A DNA stretch of 64,000 nucleotides from Acidaminococcus fermentans DSM 20731 (GCF_000025305.1 NC_013740.1:124001-188000), one strand, 5' to 3'. Counted from the stretch's first letter, positions 33,950 to 43,050 are shown. Notes: generated by a model from the letters alone, not told the origin. Numbers and translations are program-made.

Positions 33950-35119
33950 ATGAACGAACAAAGTTTTTTCCAATTGACTCAAGATGCTGTCACCAGCCTG
34001 GCGGAAAGGTATGGAACTCCTCTTCTGGTACTGTCGCTGGAGCAGGTTGAGAAAAACTATGATATCCTGCGGGAACATATCCCGCAATTGAAAATACATT
34101 ATGCCATGAAAGCCAATCCGGATCTCCATATCCTGGATCTGCTGATCAACAAGGGAGCCTGCTTCGATGTGGCCAGTGACGGAGAGATCCGGACCCTGAG
34201 CCAGCTGGGGGTTTCCGGAGACCGGATGATCTATGCCAACCCCATCAAACTGGATGCCGGGTTCCGGGCCTGCAACGATGCCGGGGTGTACCGGATGACC
34301 TACGACAGCGAAAGTGAAATCAGAAAGATTGCGGAACACTGTCCGGGAGCCACGGTGCTGCTGCGGCTGCGGATCGACAATGCCAAGGCCCATGTGGACC
34401 TGAACAAGAAATTCGGCTGCCCCCGGGAAAAAGCCCTGGATCTGATGCTGAAGGCCAAAGAAGCCGGACTGGATGTGGCCGGCATCGCCTTCCATGTAGG
34501 CAGCCAGACTGTTTCGGCGGATCCCTATTTCCACGCCATGGACATTACCCGGGAACTGATGGCGGAAGCCCGGGCCAGGGGCCTTTCCATGCGGGTGCTG
34601 GACATCGGCGGCGGTTTCCCCATTCCGGAAACCGGGGTCCATTACAATCTGACAGCCCTGCTGGATCAGGTGGCTGCCCGGCTGCGGGAGGACTTCTCTG
34701 ATCTGGAGATCTGGGCGGAACCGGGCCGGTACATGTGCGGCACGGCGGTGAACCTGATCACCCGGGTGATCGGGGAGAACGAACGGAACGGACAGAACTG
34801 GTATTTCCTGGATGACGGGATTTACGGGACCTTTTCCGGAGTGATCTTCGACCAGTGGGATTTCAAACTGATCAGCTTCAAGGACGGAAAAAAGATTCCT
34901 GCCACGTTTGCAGGACCCAGCTGCGATTCCCTGGACATCATGTTCCGGGGCAAGATGACGGAACCCCTGGAAGTGGGGGACCTGCTGCTGGTGCCGGTGT
35001 GCGGGGCTTATACATCGGCTTCCGCCACCACCTTCAACGGCTTCAAAAAAGCCCGGACGGTGATCTGGGAAGAAGTCCGGGAGGAACTGGGACTGGATGC
35101 CATGAGTGTGGCGGTGTAA
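33950..35119 (+). CDS. Lysine/ornithine decarboxylase, PLP fold type III
   Basis: The 389-residue protein belongs to the alanine-racemase-fold decarboxylases. It has the PLP Lys in YAMKANPDLHIL, AFHVGSQTVS, LDIGGGFPIPETG, WAEPGRYMCGTAVNL and AGPSCDSLD with the Cys of the partner active site. As remembered, its closest look-alike is Selenomonas ruminantium lysine/ornithine decarboxylase rather than LysA; the CGTAVNL and SATTFNGF stretches match that enzyme. In Selenomonas the product cadaverine is attached to peptidoglycan and anchors the outer membrane. The same role here is inference. AAAGGGGG precedes the ATG. Confidence 0.88.
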   Translation: MNEQSFFQLTQDAVTSLAERYGTPLLVLSLEQVEKNYDILREHIPQLKIHYAMKANPDLHILDLLINKGACFDVASDGEIRTLSQLGVSGDRMIYANPIKLDAGFRACNDAGVYRMTYDSESEIRKIAEHCPGATVLLRLRIDNAKAHVDLNKKFGCPREKALDLMLKAKEAGLDVAGIAFHVGSQTVSADPYFHAMDITRELMAEARARGLSMRVLDIGGGFPIPETGVHYNLTALLDQVAARLREDFSDLEIWAEPGRYMCGTAVNLITRVIGENERNGQNWYFLDDGIYGTFSGVIFDQWDFKLISFKDGKKIPATFAGPSCDSLDIMFRGKMTEPLEVGDLLLVPVCGAYTSASATTFNGFKKARTVIWEEVREELGLDAMSVAV

Positions 35120-35124
35120 AGAGA

Positions 35125-35164
35125 GCCAATAAAAAAGGTGCCGGAAGGCACCTTTTTTATTGGC
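35125..35164. terminator. Bidirectional terminator between the decarboxylase gene and nagA
   Basis: GCCAATAAAAAAGGTGCC / GGCACCTTTTTTATTGGC forms a long stem with T runs on both strands. Confidence 0.93.
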
Positions 35165-35166
35165 CG

Positions 35167-36300
35167 TCACTGGTCTGTGGTATATACCGCAGACCCCTTT
35201 ACGTATGTCCCCAAAATCCGGAAATCTTCATCGAACACGGTGATATCCGCCCGTTTGCCCGGTTCCAGGGTGCCCCGGTCGGTGAGGCCCAGCTCCCTGG
35301 CCGGGTTGACGGTGGCCAGCTGGACGGCCTGGGGCAGGGTCAGATGGGCCCAGCTGCGGATGTTCCGGACCGCCCGGTCCATGGTCAGGATGCTGCCGGC
35401 CAGGGTGCCGTCTTCCAGGGTGGCCCGGCCGTCTTTTACGTATACGGTCTGGCCCCCCAGCTCGCTTTTTCCTTCTCCCAGGAGGCAGGCCCGCATGGAA
35501 TCGGTGATCAGTTCCACCCGGTCCAGCCCTTTGGCCTGGATGGCCAGGGCCAGGGCCGCCGGATGGATGTGGATCCCGTCGGCGATCAGTTCACAGGTCA
35601 CCGGCAGGGTCAGGGCCGCCCCCACCAGCCCCGGCTTCCGGTGATGGAGGGGGCTCATGGCGTTGTACAGGTGGGTGATGTGGCTGGCACCGGCGGTCAC
35701 GGCACGGGCAGCCTCTTCCCAGGTGGCGTCGCTGTGCCCCAGGGAAACGATGATCCCGGCCCGGCGGCAGCGGGAAATGAAATCCATGTCCTCCAGGGTC
35801 TCCGGGGCCAGGGTCAGGAGCCGGATCAGGCCGGCAAAGGGTTCCACCAGCTCCCAGCAGGCTTTCCGGATGTGGCAGGCTTTCTGGGCACCCTTGTATT
35901 TTTCGCTGATGAAGGGGCCTTCCAGGTTGGCCCCCAGGATCTCTGCCCCGGGAACCCGGCCCCGGGCCTCCCGGATGGCGGAAAGAGCCTGGGAAATAGC
36001 GGTTTCACTGGAGGTCATGGTGGTGGGGAGCCAGCCGGTGACCCCGGTGGCGGGCAGCAGCCGGCTCATGGTTTCCAGGGCTTCCCGGCTGCCGTCCATG
36101 GCATCCCGGCCTCCGCAGCCGTGGATGTGAAGGTTGAGGAATCCCGGTGACACATAGGCACCCTGGACATCGATCCGTTCCGCTTCCGGAGGGATCCGGT
36201 CCGGGGAACAGAAGCCCCGGATCCGTTCATCGAACACCAGTGCCTGTCCCTCCCGGATTTCTTGTGGTAAAATAAATCTGCCGTTGCATATGGCTTTCAT
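35167..36300 (-). CDS. nagA: N-acetylglucosamine-6-phosphate deacetylase
   Basis: NagA makes glucosamine-6-phosphate and acetate from GlcNAc-6-P, the product of MurQ. The 377-residue amidohydrolase shows NLHIHGCGG, the metal-binding Glu in NLEGPFIS, SLGHSDATWEE, ITHLYNAMSPLHHR, IADGIHIHP and the catalytic Asp in LITDSM. AAAGGAG lies before the ATG. It is divergent from murQ-murP-mupG, with which it forms one salvage pathway. nagB is not in the window. Confidence 0.95.
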   Translation of the reverse strand: MKAICNGRFILPQEIREGQALVFDERIRGFCSPDRIPPEAERIDVQGAYVSPGFLNLHIHGCGGRDAMDGSREALETMSRLLPATGVTGWLPTTMTSSETAISQALSAIREARGRVPGAEILGANLEGPFISEKYKGAQKACHIRKACWELVEPFAGLIRLLTLAPETLEDMDFISRCRRAGIIVSLGHSDATWEEAARAVTAGASHITHLYNAMSPLHHRKPGLVGAALTLPVTCELIADGIHIHPAALALAIQAKGLDRVELITDSMRACLLGEGKSELGGQTVYVKDGRATLEDGTLAGSILTMDRAVRNIRSWAHLTLPQAVQLATVNPARELGLTDRGTLEPGKRADITVFDEDFRILGTYVKGSAVYTTDQ

Positions 36301-36366
36301 GGCATGCTCCTTTTCCGGCCGTCCCCGGGAAAGGAATCAGGGACGGCACATGGACGAATCCTTTTT

Positions 36367-36375
36367 ATTATAGCA
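36367..36375 (-). promoter_or_regulatory. Extended -10 promoter of nagA
   Basis: On the minus strand TGC-TATAAT lies about 67 bp before nagA, inside the divergent spacer shared with murQ. Confidence 0.5.
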
Positions 36376-36397
36376 CAGGGCTGGAGGTTTCTTTGCA

Positions 36398-37234
36398 ATG
36401 ATCGATTTGGACAGGCTTTCTACGGAACAGCGGAATCCCGCTTCCGTGGCCATTGATAAAGTATCTACACAGGAAATGATGGAAATCATCAACCGGGAAG
36501 ACCACAAGGTGGCCGATGCAGTGGAAAAGATCCTGCCGGCCATTGCCCTGGCGGTGGACCTGGTGGCGGACCGGCTGAGCCGGGGCGGCCGGCTGTTCTA
36601 CATGGGCAGCGGTACTTCCGGACGGCTGGGGATCCTGGATGCGGTGGAATGTCCGCCCACCTACAGCACGGATCCGGAACAGATCCAGGGGCTGATCGCC
36701 GGCGGCTATGAAGCCATCTTCCGGGCCAAAGAAGGGGCGGAAGACAGCGAGGAGCAGGGCCGGGACGATATCTGGAACAAGGAACTGACGCCGCTGGACG
36801 TGGTGATGGGGATCAGTGCTTCCGGCCGGACGCCCTATGTGCTGGGGGGGATGAAGGAAGCCCGGGAACGGGGCTGTGCCGTACTGGGCCTGTGCTGCAG
36901 CCGGCAGTCCGCTATGGCCAAACTGGCGGATCTGTGCCTGACGGTGCTGCCGGGGCCGGAAGTGATCACCGGATCCACCCGGATGAAGGCCGGCACGGCC
37001 ACCAAAATGGTCCTGAACATGATTACCACCGGGGCCATGGTGAAACTGGGAAAAGTCCGGGGCAACCTGATGATCGATGTCCGGGCCACCAATGAAAAGC
37101 TGCTGGAACGGGCCCTCCACATTGTCTGCACCGTTACCGGCTGCAGCCGGGAAGAAGCCCGGCTGAGCCTGGCCCGGAACCGGGGCAGTGCCCGGAAGGC
37201 GGTAGAGGAATGGGAGGCGGCCCATGGAAAATAA
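36398..37234 (+). CDS. murQ: N-acetylmuramic acid 6-phosphate etherase
   Basis: MurQ splits the D-lactyl ether of MurNAc-6-P, giving GlcNAc-6-P. The 278-residue SIS-domain protein has LSTEQRNPAS at the start, YMGSGTSGRLGILDAVECPP with the catalytic-loop Glu, GISASGRTPYV and GSTRMKAGTATKMVLNMI. It is about 20 residues shorter than many MurQ proteins but has all recognised motifs. SD TGGAGG. The stop lies 11 bp inside the next gene. Confidence 0.96.
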   Translation: MIDLDRLSTEQRNPASVAIDKVSTQEMMEIINREDHKVADAVEKILPAIALAVDLVADRLSRGGRLFYMGSGTSGRLGILDAVECPPTYSTDPEQIQGLIAGGYEAIFRAKEGAEDSEEQGRDDIWNKELTPLDVVMGISASGRTPYVLGGMKEARERGCAVLGLCCSRQSAMAKLADLCLTVLPGPEVITGSTRMKAGTATKMVLNMITTGAMVKLGKVRGNLMIDVRATNEKLLERALHIVCTVTGCSREEARLSLARNRGSARKAVEEWEAAHGK

Positions 37235-38627
37235 GGAGCTGGCCCGGGAAATCTTCCGGATCGTGGGGCCCGGGGAAAACGTACGCCAGGCCAGCCACTG
37301 CATGACCCGGCTCCGGCTCCAGCTGGACCGCCAGGATGTGGACCGGGACGCTCTGAAGAAATTGCCCGGGGTCATGGGGGTCAACCAGGCCGGACCGGAG
37401 CTCCAAATCATCCTGGGGCCGGGAAAGGCAGCCCAGGTGACCGAGGCCTTCCAGGCCCTGCTCCAGGAAGCTCCGGACGGGACGGAACCGGGAAAGCCGG
37501 ACGCACAGGAACCGGATCTCCGGGCGTTTGCCGGAAAAGTGGGGGACGGAAAAGAGCTCCATGAGGCCATCCGGGCCCGGAATGCCACCCCGGGAAAACT
37601 GTTTCTGAAACGGATCGCCGGGATCTTTGTACCCCTGATCCCCGGGTTCATCGGCTGCGGGCTCCTTACCGGGATCCTGAACATCGTCCGGCGTCTGGAT
37701 CCCCAGCTGGCGGGCCATGGCTTTTTCCAGATCCTGGGTCTGGCCGGCAGTACCGTGTTCTGGGGCATGAATCTGTTTGTGGGCTGGAACGCCGCCCGGG
37801 AATTCGGCGGTTCCCCTGTGCTGGGAGGGGCCCTGGGGGCTCTCATCAGCCATCCGGGGCTGGCCGGGCTGACTTTGTACGGACAGCCCCTGACCCCGGG
37901 CCGGGGCGGCGTGGTGGCGGTGCTCCTGGCAGCAGCCTTGGGGGCCCTGCTGGAGAAAAAAATCCGCCGGATGGTCCCGGAGGCCCTGGACCTGTTCCTG
38001 ACCCCCTTCCTGGTGCTGGGCATCATGGCCTTTGCCACCCTGTGCGTATTCCAGCCGGTGGGGGGCTGGGCGGCGGAAGGCATCGGCTATGCCGCCACGG
38101 AAGCGGTAAGCCGGGGCGGAGCCTTTACCGGTTTTGTGCTGGGCGGGCTCTTCCTGCCTCTGGTGATGCTGGGGGTCCATCAGGGGCTCACTCCCATCCA
38201 TGCCCAGCTGATTGCCCAGTACGGGTACACCATCCTGCTGCCCATCCTGGCCATGGCCGGCGGCGGCCAGGTGGGCGCGGCCCTGGCGGTGTATCTGAAG
38301 ACGAAGGATCCCCGGATCCGGAAAGTGGTGGCTTCCGCCCTGCCGGTGGGACTGCTGGGGGTGGGAGAACCTCTGATCTACGGGGTGACCCTGCCCCTGG
38401 GGCGGCCCTTTATCGGCGCCTGCATCGGAGGTGCTGCCGGGGGCGCGGTCCAGGCGGCCTTCCAGGTGGGGGCCGGAGCCCTGGGGATTTCCGGCCTGCC
38501 CCTGGCGCCCAGCACCACCAACGTGCCCATGTACCTGCTGGGTCTCCTGGTATCCTACGGCGTGGGATTCCTGGCCACCTGGGTGCTGGGGTTTGAGGAA
38601 AAGAGTGCAGGAGGCATGCAATCGTGA
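37224..38627 (+). CDS. murP: PTS EIIBC component, MurNAc-type (glucose superfamily)
   Basis: The 467-residue permease imports and phosphorylates its sugar. The N-terminal EIIB domain carries the phospho-Cys in SHCMTRLRLQL (about residue 27). The EIIC domain (from about 120) has roughly ten helices and the motif LLGVGEPLIYGVTLPL. There is no EIIA domain, which must be supplied by another protein. MurNAc specificity is inferred from the overlap with murQ and from the following mupG. Confidence 0.88.
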   Translation: MENKELAREIFRIVGPGENVRQASHCMTRLRLQLDRQDVDRDALKKLPGVMGVNQAGPELQIILGPGKAAQVTEAFQALLQEAPDGTEPGKPDAQEPDLRAFAGKVGDGKELHEAIRARNATPGKLFLKRIAGIFVPLIPGFIGCGLLTGILNIVRRLDPQLAGHGFFQILGLAGSTVFWGMNLFVGWNAAREFGGSPVLGGALGALISHPGLAGLTLYGQPLTPGRGGVVAVLLAAALGALLEKKIRRMVPEALDLFLTPFLVLGIMAFATLCVFQPVGGWAAEGIGYAATEAVSRGGAFTGFVLGGLFLPLVMLGVHQGLTPIHAQLIAQYGYTILLPILAMAGGGQVGAALAVYLKTKDPRIRKVVASALPVGLLGVGEPLIYGVTLPLGRPFIGACIGGAAGGAVQAAFQVGAGALGISGLPLAPSTTNVPMYLLGLLVSYGVGFLATWVLGFEEKSAGGMQS

Positions 38628-39694
38628 CGAAACTGACAAAAGGCATATCTCTGTATCCTGGCCTGGGGCGGCCGCTGGAGGAGAATCTCCGGCGGCTGGA
38701 GAAGGCGGCGGAACTGGGGATCACCCGGCTGTTCCTGTCTTTCCACATCCCGGAGACGGATCCGGCCGCCTTTGACCGGGAAGTGGAGCCTTTGCTCCGG
38801 CGGGCCCGGTCCCTGGGCCTGGAAACGGTGGGGGATCTGGTGCCCGGGCGGCCGGTGCCGGAGGATCTGACCTTTCTGCGGCTGGATGACGGCTATACCC
38901 CGGAAGCCATGGCCGCCCTCCAGAAAAAGTATCCGGACCGGACCCTGGTGCTCAATGCCTCGGCCCTGACGGAGGACCAGCTGGAAACCCTGGACCGCCA
39001 GGGAGTGGACCTGGGCCGGGTGGCCGCTCTCCACAATTTCTATCCCCATCCCCATACCGGTCTTTCTGAAGAATATCTGCTCCGGCAGAACCGGCTGTTC
39101 CACCGGTACGGTATCCCGGTGGGCGCCTTTGCGGCCAGCCAGTCCGGGAAACGGGGCCCGCTTGGGGAAGGACTTCCCACCCTGGAACAAGCCCGGCACC
39201 GGAGTGTGTCCCTGGCTGCCCGGCAGCTGGCGGCCCTGGGGATTGACGGAATCTATATCGGGGATGATGGACCGGACCGGCAGGAACTGGAGGCCCTGGC
39301 CAGGGTTTCCGGGGAGGTGCTGGAACTGACCCTCCAGGTGTGGGAAGACCGTCCTCTGTACGGCGTCCTGGCCGGCCATGTGTATGAAACCCGGCCGGAC
39401 GAGGCGGAAGAAGTGATCCGCACCGTCAACAGCCGGGCCCTGTGGAAGGGCGTGGAGATCCCGGAATATCCTTTCCGCCGCTGCCATGCCGGGGATGTGA
39501 CGCTGGACAATCCCCTTTACGGCCGCTATGCCGGGGAACTGGAAATCTGCAAAACGGAACTTCCGGCGGACCGGCGGGTGGATGTGCTGGGTCGGATCCC
39601 GGAAGAGGAACGGTTCCTGCTCCGGTACCTGAAAGGCGGGAAGAAGTTCCGGTTCCGGGTGGTGGAAATGAACCCTCGCGGCTCCGGAATATGA
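38624..39694 (+). CDS. mupG: MupG-like 6-phospho-N-acetylmuramidase (DUF871)
   Basis: The 356-residue protein matches DUF871: GISLYPGLGRPLEENLRRLE at the N-terminus, LSFHIPETD, LRLDDGYTPEAM, ALHNFYPHPHTGLS and a C-terminal cyclophilin-like part (GDVTLDNPLYGRYAGELEIC). In Staphylococcus aureus MupG cleaves MurNAc-6-P-GlcNAc imported by MurP. The GTG start overlaps the murP stop (GTGA). No MurR regulator is present in the cluster. Confidence 0.9.
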   Translation: MTKLTKGISLYPGLGRPLEENLRRLEKAAELGITRLFLSFHIPETDPAAFDREVEPLLRRARSLGLETVGDLVPGRPVPEDLTFLRLDDGYTPEAMAALQKKYPDRTLVLNASALTEDQLETLDRQGVDLGRVAALHNFYPHPHTGLSEEYLLRQNRLFHRYGIPVGAFAASQSGKRGPLGEGLPTLEQARHRSVSLAARQLAALGIDGIYIGDDGPDRQELEALARVSGEVLELTLQVWEDRPLYGVLAGHVYETRPDEAEEVIRTVNSRALWKGVEIPEYPFRRCHAGDVTLDNPLYGRYAGELEICKTELPADRRVDVLGRIPEEERFLLRYLKGGKKFRFRVVEMNPRGSGI

Positions 39695-39732
39695 TATAAT
39701 AAACGATAGTATGCATGAAGGAGAGATATGAT

Positions 39733-40842
39733 ATGAGTTCTACCAATCTGGAAATGGGGATCGTGGGCCTGCCCAACGTGGGCAAGAGCACCCTGTTCAA
39801 TGCCATCACCAAAGCAGGGGCCGAAGCGGCCAACTATCCTTTCTGTACCATAGAGCCCAATGTGGGCGTGGTGGATGTGCCCGATGCCCGGCTGAAGGTA
39901 CTGGCGGACATGTTTCATTCCAAAAAGATCGTCCCGGCAGGCATGAAGTTCGTGGATATCGCCGGCCTGGTGAAAGGGGCTTCCAAAGGGGAAGGCCTGG
40001 GGAACAAATTCCTGTCCCATATCCGGCAGACCGATGCCATCGCGGAAGTGGTCCGCTGTTTTGAAGACGGGAACATCACCCATGTGGAAGGGTCCATCGA
40101 TCCGGTCCGGGACGTGGAAATCATCAATACGGAACTGTGCCTGGCTGATCTGGAAAGCGTGGAAAAGCAGCTGGTGAAGGCCCAGAAGCTGATCAAGGCC
40201 GGGGACAAGAAAGCTGCCGCCCGGGCTGCCCTGCTCCAGCGGATCTCCGATGCCCTGGGAGAAGGGATCCCGGTGCGCCGGGTGGAGATGACCGACGATG
40301 AAAAAGCCGGTCTGAAGGAACTGGACCTGCTGACCTCCAAACCCATCCTGTACGTGGCCAATGTGGCGGAAGAGGAAGCCGCCGACTGGTCCGGCAATGC
40401 CTATGTAAAGACCCTGGAAGACTATGCCGCCCAGGAAAACGCCCAGGTGATCGTGATTTCCGCCAAGGTGGAAGAAGAAATCGCCGAACTGCCGGAAGAC
40501 GAGGCCAAGGAATACCTGGAAATGGAAGGACTGACGGAAGCCGGCCTGGACCGTCTCATCAAAGCCGGGTTCAAGCTGCTGGGTCTCCAGACTTTCCTGA
40601 CGGCCGGAGAAATGGAATCCCGGGCCTGGACCATCGTCCAGGGCTCCACGGCACCCCAGGCGGCAGGCAAGATCCACACGGACTTTGAAAAAGGCTTCAT
40701 CCGGGCGGAAATCGTGTCCTATGATGACCTGGTGAAATGCGGTTCCAAACAGGCTGCCAAGGAAAAAGGACTGGTCCGTCTGGAAGGCAAGGATTACATC
40801 ATGCAGGACGGCGACGTGGTGGAATTCCGCTTCAACGTGTAA
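39733..40842 (+). CDS. ychF: Redox-regulated / ribosome-binding ATPase YchF
   Basis: The 369-residue OBG-family protein has the P-loop GLPNVGKSTLFNAIT, DIAGLVKGASKGEGLGNKFL and KPILYVANVAEE, the altered G4 region that favours ATP. A helical insert covers about residues 135-200. The C-terminal TGS domain ends DGDVVEFRFNV. The ATG chosen follows GGAGAG. It stands between the MurNAc operon and a PHP phosphatase and has a potential -10 (TATAAT) just upstream. Confidence 0.97.
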   Translation: MSSTNLEMGIVGLPNVGKSTLFNAITKAGAEAANYPFCTIEPNVGVVDVPDARLKVLADMFHSKKIVPAGMKFVDIAGLVKGASKGEGLGNKFLSHIRQTDAIAEVVRCFEDGNITHVEGSIDPVRDVEIINTELCLADLESVEKQLVKAQKLIKAGDKKAAARAALLQRISDALGEGIPVRRVEMTDDEKAGLKELDLLTSKPILYVANVAEEEAADWSGNAYVKTLEDYAAQENAQVIVISAKVEEEIAELPEDEAKEYLEMEGLTEAGLDRLIKAGFKLLGLQTFLTAGEMESRAWTIVQGSTAPQAAGKIHTDFEKGFIRAEIVSYDDLVKCGSKQAAKEKGLVRLEGKDYIMQDGDVVEFRFNV

Positions 40843-40876
40843 GGGGCTTTCCCCAGGAAGAAAGAGGTGTGTGTCC

Positions 40877-41650
40877 ATGCTGTTTGATACCCATACCCAT
40901 GCGGATTATTCCTGCGATGCGGAGCAGACCATCGGAGAAGCGGCTGCTGCGGCCAAAGCCCGGGGCATCGGGATCATCCTGACGGAACACTGGGACCGGT
41001 ACTATCCCACCAATCCGGAGATGTTCCTGTTCGACATCGACGACTATTTCAAAAAGGACGGCCCCTTCCGCAGCGACCGGGTGCTCCTGGGCATTGAAGT
41101 GGGGCTCCAGCCCCGGGCAATCGAAGAGGACCGGAAAATGGTCCAGGCTCATCCCTTTGACGAAGTGGTAGGGTCCATGCACTGTTTCGACGGGCTGGAC
41201 ATGTACGAACCCACCACCTATGATGGGCTCACCAAGGACCAGGCGGTGCGCCGGTACCTGGAGGATTCCGTCCGGTGTCTGGAAAGGAAGCCGGATTTCG
41301 ATTCCTACGGGCACATCGATTACATTTCCCGGTACATGCCCTATCCGGATCCCAACCTGTACTATGAGGACCATCCGGAACTGTGGGACCGGGTGTTCCG
41401 GCTGCTGATCGCCGGAGACAAGGCCCTGGAGATCAACACCCGGCGACTGGGGGATGACAGCACCATCCCGCCCCTCATGAAACTGTACAAACGGTTCCGG
41501 GAACTGGGGGGAAAGTACGCCACCCTGGGCAGCGACGCCCATTATAAGGAACATGTGGGCCGGGACTTTGCCAAAGGGAAACAGATCGCCGACGAAGCGG
41601 GACTGACCCTGGTGTACTACAAGGACCGGAAACGGATGCTGTGCGAATAG
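40877..41650 (+). CDS. PHP-domain phosphoesterase, histidinol-phosphatase type
   Basis: The 257-residue protein has PHP motifs FDTHTHADYSCDA, GIEVGLQPR, VVGSMHCFDG, YGHIDYISRY and LGSDAHYKEHVG, which provide the metal ligands. It resembles HisJ/HisK-type histidinol phosphatases, but no his genes are near, so the substrate is open. The ATG nine bases after AGAGG was taken; an earlier GTG is too close to it. Confidence 0.82.
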   Translation: MLFDTHTHADYSCDAEQTIGEAAAAAKARGIGIILTEHWDRYYPTNPEMFLFDIDDYFKKDGPFRSDRVLLGIEVGLQPRAIEEDRKMVQAHPFDEVVGSMHCFDGLDMYEPTTYDGLTKDQAVRRYLEDSVRCLERKPDFDSYGHIDYISRYMPYPDPNLYYEDHPELWDRVFRLLIAGDKALEINTRRLGDDSTIPPLMKLYKRFRELGGKYATLGSDAHYKEHVGRDFAKGKQIADEAGLTLVYYKDRKRMLCE

Positions 41651-41725
41651 GTGCTGCTGCGTGGCAACAGCACCGTCAACGGTCACTGGACGAAGGAAGG
41701 CAGCCGGGCTGCGGCTGCCTTTTTT
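41651..41725 (+). terminator. Two hairpins with GTCAACGG repeat after the PHP gene
   Basis: GTGCTG / CAGCAC (41651-41673) is followed by CGTCAACGGTCACTGG. A second stem, AGGCAGCC / GGCTGCCT, has a run of T at 41697-41725. Confidence 0.82.
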
Positions 41726-41749
41726 CCATACATTTGTCACGTCTTTTCC

Positions 41750-41778
41750 TTGTTTTCGTCCATTTTCCCTGTTATAAT
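41750..41778 (+). promoter_or_regulatory. Promoter of the nadD operon
   Basis: TTGTTT and TATAAT are spaced by 17 bp, about 38 bp before nadD. Confidence 0.6.
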
Positions 41779-41815
41779 ACTCTGGTATCACCATGATAAA
41801 GGAGAGTGGAGAACC

Positions 41816-42427
41816 ATGGGACGTCAGCGCCTGGGCATCCTGGGAGGGACCTTTGATCCCATCCACAACGGACATCTGATGATTGCCCGCGCCATGCTGG
41901 ACAAGCTGGGACTGGACCGGATCCTGTTCATTCCGGATTATATCCCGCCCCACAAACGGGGCTGGCACTGTTCTCCCTCGGCGGACCGGCTGGCCATGAC
42001 CATCCTGGCAGCGGCGGAAGACCCCCGGTATACGGTTTCCCCCATGGAACTGGACCGGGGCGGGGTATCCTACACCTGCGATACCCTCCGACAGCTCTAC
42101 CGGAAATGGCACCGGTTCTACGACCTGTACTTTATCATCGGTGCCGATTCGGCGGAACAGCTGCCTACCTGGCACCATATCCGGGAAGCCATGACCTATG
42201 CCACCTTTGCGGCGGCAGCCCGGCCCGGCTTTGCCCCTCACAAGGAGAAGGTCAGCGAAGAACTGGCCCGGCAGGGGCTGCGGAATCTGGTGTGGGTGGA
42301 GACTCCGGAACTGGACATATCTTCCACAGCGATCCGGGAACGGATCCGGAAAGGCGAACCGGTGGATACCATGATCCCCAAGGCAGTAGCGGAATACATC
42401 GAACAGAGAGACCTCTACCGTCAGTAG
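41816..42427 (+). CDS. nadD: Nicotinate-nucleotide adenylyltransferase
   Basis: NadD adenylates nicotinate mononucleotide in NAD synthesis. The 203-residue protein has ILGGTFDPIHNGHLMIAR, FIPDYIPPHK, YFIIGADSAEQLPTWH and the C-terminal ISSTAIRERIRKGEP. It opens a conserved gene run nadD-yqeK-LCP-rsfS. A terminator-like hairpin overlaps its 3' end, so downstream expression may be partly attenuated. Confidence 0.96.
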   Translation: MGRQRLGILGGTFDPIHNGHLMIARAMLDKLGLDRILFIPDYIPPHKRGWHCSPSADRLAMTILAAAEDPRYTVSPMELDRGGVSYTCDTLRQLYRKWHRFYDLYFIIGADSAEQLPTWHHIREAMTYATFAAAARPGFAPHKEKVSEELARQGLRNLVWVETPELDISSTAIRERIRKGEPVDTMIPKAVAEYIEQRDLYRQ

Positions 42428-42445
42428 GGGCTTCTCTGTTTTTTT
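42403..42445 (+). terminator. Terminator-like hairpin at the end of nadD
   Basis: ACAGAGA ... TCTCTGT, followed by seven T residues. It overlaps the last codons of nadD and may reduce read-through into yqeK. Confidence 0.65.
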
Positions 42446-42462
42446 CTTGGGAGGGAAAACCT

Positions 42463-43050
42463 ATGGAATTCAAAGAAATGCAGGAACGGCTGGAAAAAGA
42501 ACTGCCGGCCAAACGCTTCCATCATACCCTGGCCGTCAGTGAAACGGCGGTGAAACTGGCCCGGCGCTATGGGGTGGATGAAAAGAAGGCCGCCATTGCC
42601 GGTCTCCTCCACGACAGCGGACGGCAGATCCCCACAAAGGAATTCATCGCCAAGGCCGCGGAACTGGGCATCCCTCTGGATGAGGTGGAAAAGAACCAGC
42701 CCATCCTGATCCATGCCAAGCTGGGAGTCTATTATGCCCAACAGGAATTCGGCGTCACGGATCCGGATATCCTGTCCAGCATCCGGTACCATACCACCGG
42801 TGCCGCCCATATGAGCCCTCTGGCTATGGTCATCTACCTGGCGGATCTGGTGGAGCCCAATCGGGATTTCCCCGGGGTGGACACCATGCGGGAAGAAGTG
42901 AAGAAGGGACTGGAGAACGGCATGCGGAAGGCCTATGCCCACACTATGGAATATCTGCTGGACCAGGGCCTGCTGATCCATCCCGACTGCCTGGCCGGGT
43001 ACAATGAACTGGTGCTGAAACAGAAAGAAAAACAGAACGGACAGGAGTAG
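42463..43050 (+). CDS. yqeK: HD-domain symmetrical diadenosine tetraphosphatase
   Basis: The 195-residue HD-superfamily protein has RFHHTLAVSETAVKLARRYG, the HD pair in AAIAGLLHDSGRQIP, ILIHAKLGVYYAQ, IRYHTTGAAHMS and VIYLADLVEPNRDFPG. YqeK enzymes cleave Ap4A symmetrically. GGGAGGG lies before the ATG. Its place after nadD is conserved in Firmicutes. Confidence 0.95.
   Translation: MEFKEMQERLEKELPAKRFHHTLAVSETAVKLARRYGVDEKKAAIAGLLHDSGRQIPTKEFIAKAAELGIPLDEVEKNQPILIHAKLGVYYAQQEFGVTDPDILSSIRYHTTGAAHMSPLAMVIYLADLVEPNRDFPGVDTMREEVKKGLENGMRKAYAHTMEYLLDQGLLIHPDCLAGYNELVLKQKEKQNGQE

Noticed and set aside
33950-35119. Assignment of the PLP decarboxylase as LysA (diaminopimelate decarboxylase)
   Set aside because: Length (389 residues) and the CGTAVNL and SATTFNGF stretches fit the Selenomonas-type lysine/ornithine decarboxylase better; no lysine-biosynthesis genes are adjacent.
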